A DNA stretch of 64,000 nucleotides from an uncultured Prevotellaceae bacterium (GTDB lineage: Bacteria; Bacteroidota; Bacteroidia; Bacteroidales; UBA932): assembly GCA_947166905.1 (NCBI GenBank), contig CAMVFZ010000008.1:1-64000 (forward strand). The letters run 5' to 3'. The notes below the pieces were generated by a model, which had not been told where the DNA came from, did not search any database, and saw only the letters and a list, made by a program, of their open reading frames with translations. The number at the start of each line of letters is the position of its first letter. Positions within the stretch are counted from its first letter, which is position 1. Of this stretch, positions 61,970-64,000 are shown in pieces. Made by a program: the position numbers and the translations under genes.

Positions 61970-63067
61970 ATGAACCGCATAATAGGCATATTAGTTAGTT
62001 TTTGTTTGGCTCTGGTTGTTGTACCCGGGAGGGCCCAACGCCAGGAGGAAGCCGGGTGTCGGTACGTATCGGCGGCGGAGTTGACCATCACCGGAAAACT
62101 CTTCCCCGATACGCCCAACCCCTTCCATAGGGTAGACACCGTACAATTCAAAGGCTTTACGCCAGCAGAAAACATTCAGGTTCGGGAATCATCGGGCCTG
62201 GCAATTGCCTTCCGCACAAACAGCCCCTTCATTAGGCTTAATCCCCACTACGGATACATCACGCGCAGCGTGAACACTATGGGCATCGCCGTAAAAGGCT
62301 TTGACATGTATATCCGCAAAGACGGAAAATGGCTGTGGGCTGCGGCAGGAACCACTTTGGACGACGGTGACAAACCCTTCACCATCATCCGTGACATGGA
62401 CGGTCAGATGCACGAATGCCTTCTGTACCTGCCTCTCCTCAGTGAGCTCAACGGCCTGGAGATTGGCGTGGCGCAGGGGAGCGTAATAGAGGCCATGCCC
62501 AATCCTTTCAGGGGCAGGGTGGCAATCTTTGGCTCCAGCTTTACGCAGGGCATAAGCACCTCCCGCAGCGGAATGACCTACCCGGCGCAGTTTACTCGCG
62601 CCACCGGCATCCAGCTGCTAAGCCTTGGTTGCTCCGGCAATTGCAAACTACAGCCTTATTTTGCGGACGCACTAGCCGCAGCACAGGTAGACGCCTTTAT
62701 CTTTGACTCCTTCTCCAATCCAAGTCCGGAGCAGGTAAAGGAACGTCTTTTCCCCTTCATAGAGAAAATCCAGGCCGCCCATCCCGGCGTTCCCCTGATT
62801 TTCCAGAAGACCATCTACCGCGAAAAGCGCAACTTCAACCTGGGAGAAGATAAAAAGGAAGCGGCGCGTGCCCATATGGCCGACAGCCTTATGAACATTG
62901 CCTGCAAGCGCTACAAAGACGTCTATTACATTAAAACCAATGCAACCGCGCCCTCCCGCGACACGTCGGTAGACGGCATCCACCCGGGAGACTATGGTTA
63001 TACACTCTGGGCCGAATCGGTGCAGAAGCGAATACTTAAAATTTTGAAGAAATACGGAATTAGATAA
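61970..63067 (+). CDS. Exported two-domain SGNH/GDSL hydrolase (GxDLY-type N-terminus)
   Basis: A 365-residue protein with a signal peptide (ending GRAQ) and no lipobox. The N-terminal half is a beta-rich domain with GIAVKGFDMYIRKDGKW, matching the GxDLY motif of the domain that precedes some SGNH esterases. The C-terminal half is the hydrolase: GSSFTQG at 188-194 (nucleophile Ser190), LGCSGNCKLQP, FDSFSNPSPEQV, and DGIHPGDYG with Asp335 and His338. The family deacylates carbohydrates or similar esters. It differs from the SGNH module fused in the large GLUG protein. The NAGPA gene begins two bases after its stop (63069). Confidence 0.88.
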   Translation: MNRIIGILVSFCLALVVVPGRAQRQEEAGCRYVSAAELTITGKLFPDTPNPFHRVDTVQFKGFTPAENIQVRESSGLAIAFRTNSPFIRLNPHYGYITRSVNTMGIAVKGFDMYIRKDGKWLWAAAGTTLDDGDKPFTIIRDMDGQMHECLLYLPLLSELNGLEIGVAQGSVIEAMPNPFRGRVAIFGSSFTQGISTSRSGMTYPAQFTRATGIQLLSLGCSGNCKLQPYFADALAAAQVDAFIFDSFSNPSPEQVKERLFPFIEKIQAAHPGVPLIFQKTIYREKRNFNLGEDKKEAARAHMADSLMNIACKRYKDVYYIKTNATAPSRDTSVDGIHPGDYGYTLWAESVQKRILKILKKYGIR

Positions 63068-63068
63068 T

Positions 63069-64000
63069 ATGAAGCGAACGATAAGTATAATTGCAATGCT
63101 CCTGCTCCTTTGCGGAAGCATAGTCGCCCAGCCCTCCGGACCGGGTTGGACAAACACTGTTGTGGCCGATGGTATCCGTTATTACTCATATACAGGTGTA
63201 GAGGCCATTTCCGGCGCGCCCCAGCGCATCTTCGTGATTGACTGGGACACCACCAACCCGTCTTACGCCCTGCGTTACACATGGTCACCTAACCGTAGCG
63301 CAACATCGGACGCCTTCCGCCTGAACAACGCCGTCGTTGCCATGAATGCGGCATACGAGCCGGAGTCCGTAGTGATAAAGGAGCAGGGACACTACTATTC
63401 CTGCATGCCCCTTGACTCTGTGATGAAGACTCCGGTACCCAACTGGAAGAGCGAGGGCGCCGTTTATGTAGACGGCACCGGCCGCAACATAAAGATAGCC
63501 TTCGACGGTAAAGGCAAGTCCATTGCGGAGCAGAGGGCATATTACGCCTCAGTTCCCTGGGAGAACATATTCACCAGCTCTCCCATGCTGATCTATGACT
63601 ATGAGCCGGTTGGCGCGTCATTCGTAGACAGCACCCTTACTGCAGAGCAGCTGGCTACTTACAACTACGAGGATCCCATACGCCATCAAGGCGTCCGCCA
63701 TCCCCGTTGCGCAGTGGCCCTTACGGCGGACAAGCACTTTATCATGATTACTGTGGACGGCCGCAAGCCTGACATCAGCGAGGGTATGACCGCCCGCGAA
63801 TTCACCCGCTTCATAGAGCGCCACTTCCATCCCCAGTACGCGCTGAACATGGACGGCGGCGGCTCAGCCACTATGTGCGTCCGCGGCCAGGGAGACACCC
63901 TTACCCACGTAGTGAACTATCCTTCCGGCAATAAGAAGAATACCCATAGGGGAGAGCGCAAGCTCTATTCACATTTTGTAATCGTTGAGGTTGCCGATGT
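63069..64000 (+). CDS. NAGPA/DUF2233-family phosphodiester glycosidase, cut by right edge
   Basis: The frame starting at the ATG at 63069, one base after the esterase stop, runs 310 codons to the window edge without a stop. A signal peptide ends SIVAQ with no lipobox, so unlike the first NAGPA protein it is probably soluble in the periplasm or secreted. Motifs match the other two copies: PQRIFVIDWD, AMNAAYEPES, PVPNWKSEG, SSPMLIYDYEPVG, HPRCAVA, TVDGRKPDISEGMTAREF, and LNMDGGGSATMCVRGQGD (259-276) followed by HVVNYPSG. The region past HFVIVEV may be the natural end or may continue into another domain. Confidence 0.9.
   Translation, partial: MKRTISIIAMLLLLCGSIVAQPSGPGWTNTVVADGIRYYSYTGVEAISGAPQRIFVIDWDTTNPSYALRYTWSPNRSATSDAFRLNNAVVAMNAAYEPESVVIKEQGHYYSCMPLDSVMKTPVPNWKSEGAVYVDGTGRNIKIAFDGKGKSIAEQRAYYASVPWENIFTSSPMLIYDYEPVGASFVDSTLTAEQLATYNYEDPIRHQGVRHPRCAVALTADKHFIMITVDGRKPDISEGMTAREFTRFIERHFHPQYALNMDGGGSATMCVRGQGDTLTHVVNYPSGNKKNTHRGERKLYSHFVIVEVAD

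Overview
The window looks like a chromosomal segment of a Bacteroidales-type member of the Bacteroidota, probably an uncultured gut organism. Three things point that way: TonB-linked SusC/SusD transport proteins, many lipoproteins with BACON, fimbrillin-like or GLUG domains, and promoters of the Bacteroidota form TTTG-N19/20-TAnnTTTG. No rRNA, tRNA, CRISPR array, insertion sequence or phage gene was seen. Genes are densely packed; no stretch over about 300 bases lacks a gene.

Layout. (1) 1-7010: the N-terminal part of a SusC/RagA receptor (minus strand, cut by the left edge), then miaA, a fucose-isomerase-like gene and a stand-alone TonB plug-domain lipoprotein, facing metK. (2) 7213-24498: two Oar-like TonB receptors, then a tightly spaced run of BACON/OB-fold lipoproteins, a secreted DNA/RNA non-specific endonuclease, an EEP-family nuclease/phosphatase, a third TonB receptor and a DUF5689 OB-fold lipoprotein. 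I read this run as a possible locus for breaking down and taking up extracellular nucleic acid. (3) 24542-30766: an M3 oligopeptidase, an S41 protease, rdgB, recO and a Gate-domain membrane protein. (4) 30788-37366: a mannose island with two GH92 alpha-mannosidases, manA and a convergent GH130 phosphorylase.

(5) 37417 to the right edge is the most unusual part. A TPR/membrane/HTH regulator of the DUF6377 type is divergent from a SusC-SusD pair. The intergenic region holds three copies of an AAACG-(A/T)-TTTAA element. Downstream lie six paralogous surface lipoproteins, most with a fimbrillin-like N-terminus, all with a GLUG-repeat beta-helix and most with a shared C-terminal cap. Two carry an extra C-terminal enzyme: a phosphodiester glycosidase (NAGPA/DUF2233) in one and an SGNH esterase in the other. 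Stand-alone NAGPA and SGNH proteins sit beside them. Three 46-60 residue microproteins sharing a Y-x-(T/A)-P-x-x-E motif each directly precede one of the large lipoproteins.

Working model (inference). Region 5 is a polysaccharide-utilisation-like operon. Its SusCD importer would be served by cell-surface GLUG scaffolds displaying de-esterifying and sugar-phosphodiester-cleaving enzymes, aimed at a phosphorylated, acylated glycan. The mannose island could process released mannosides. The operon continues past the right edge.
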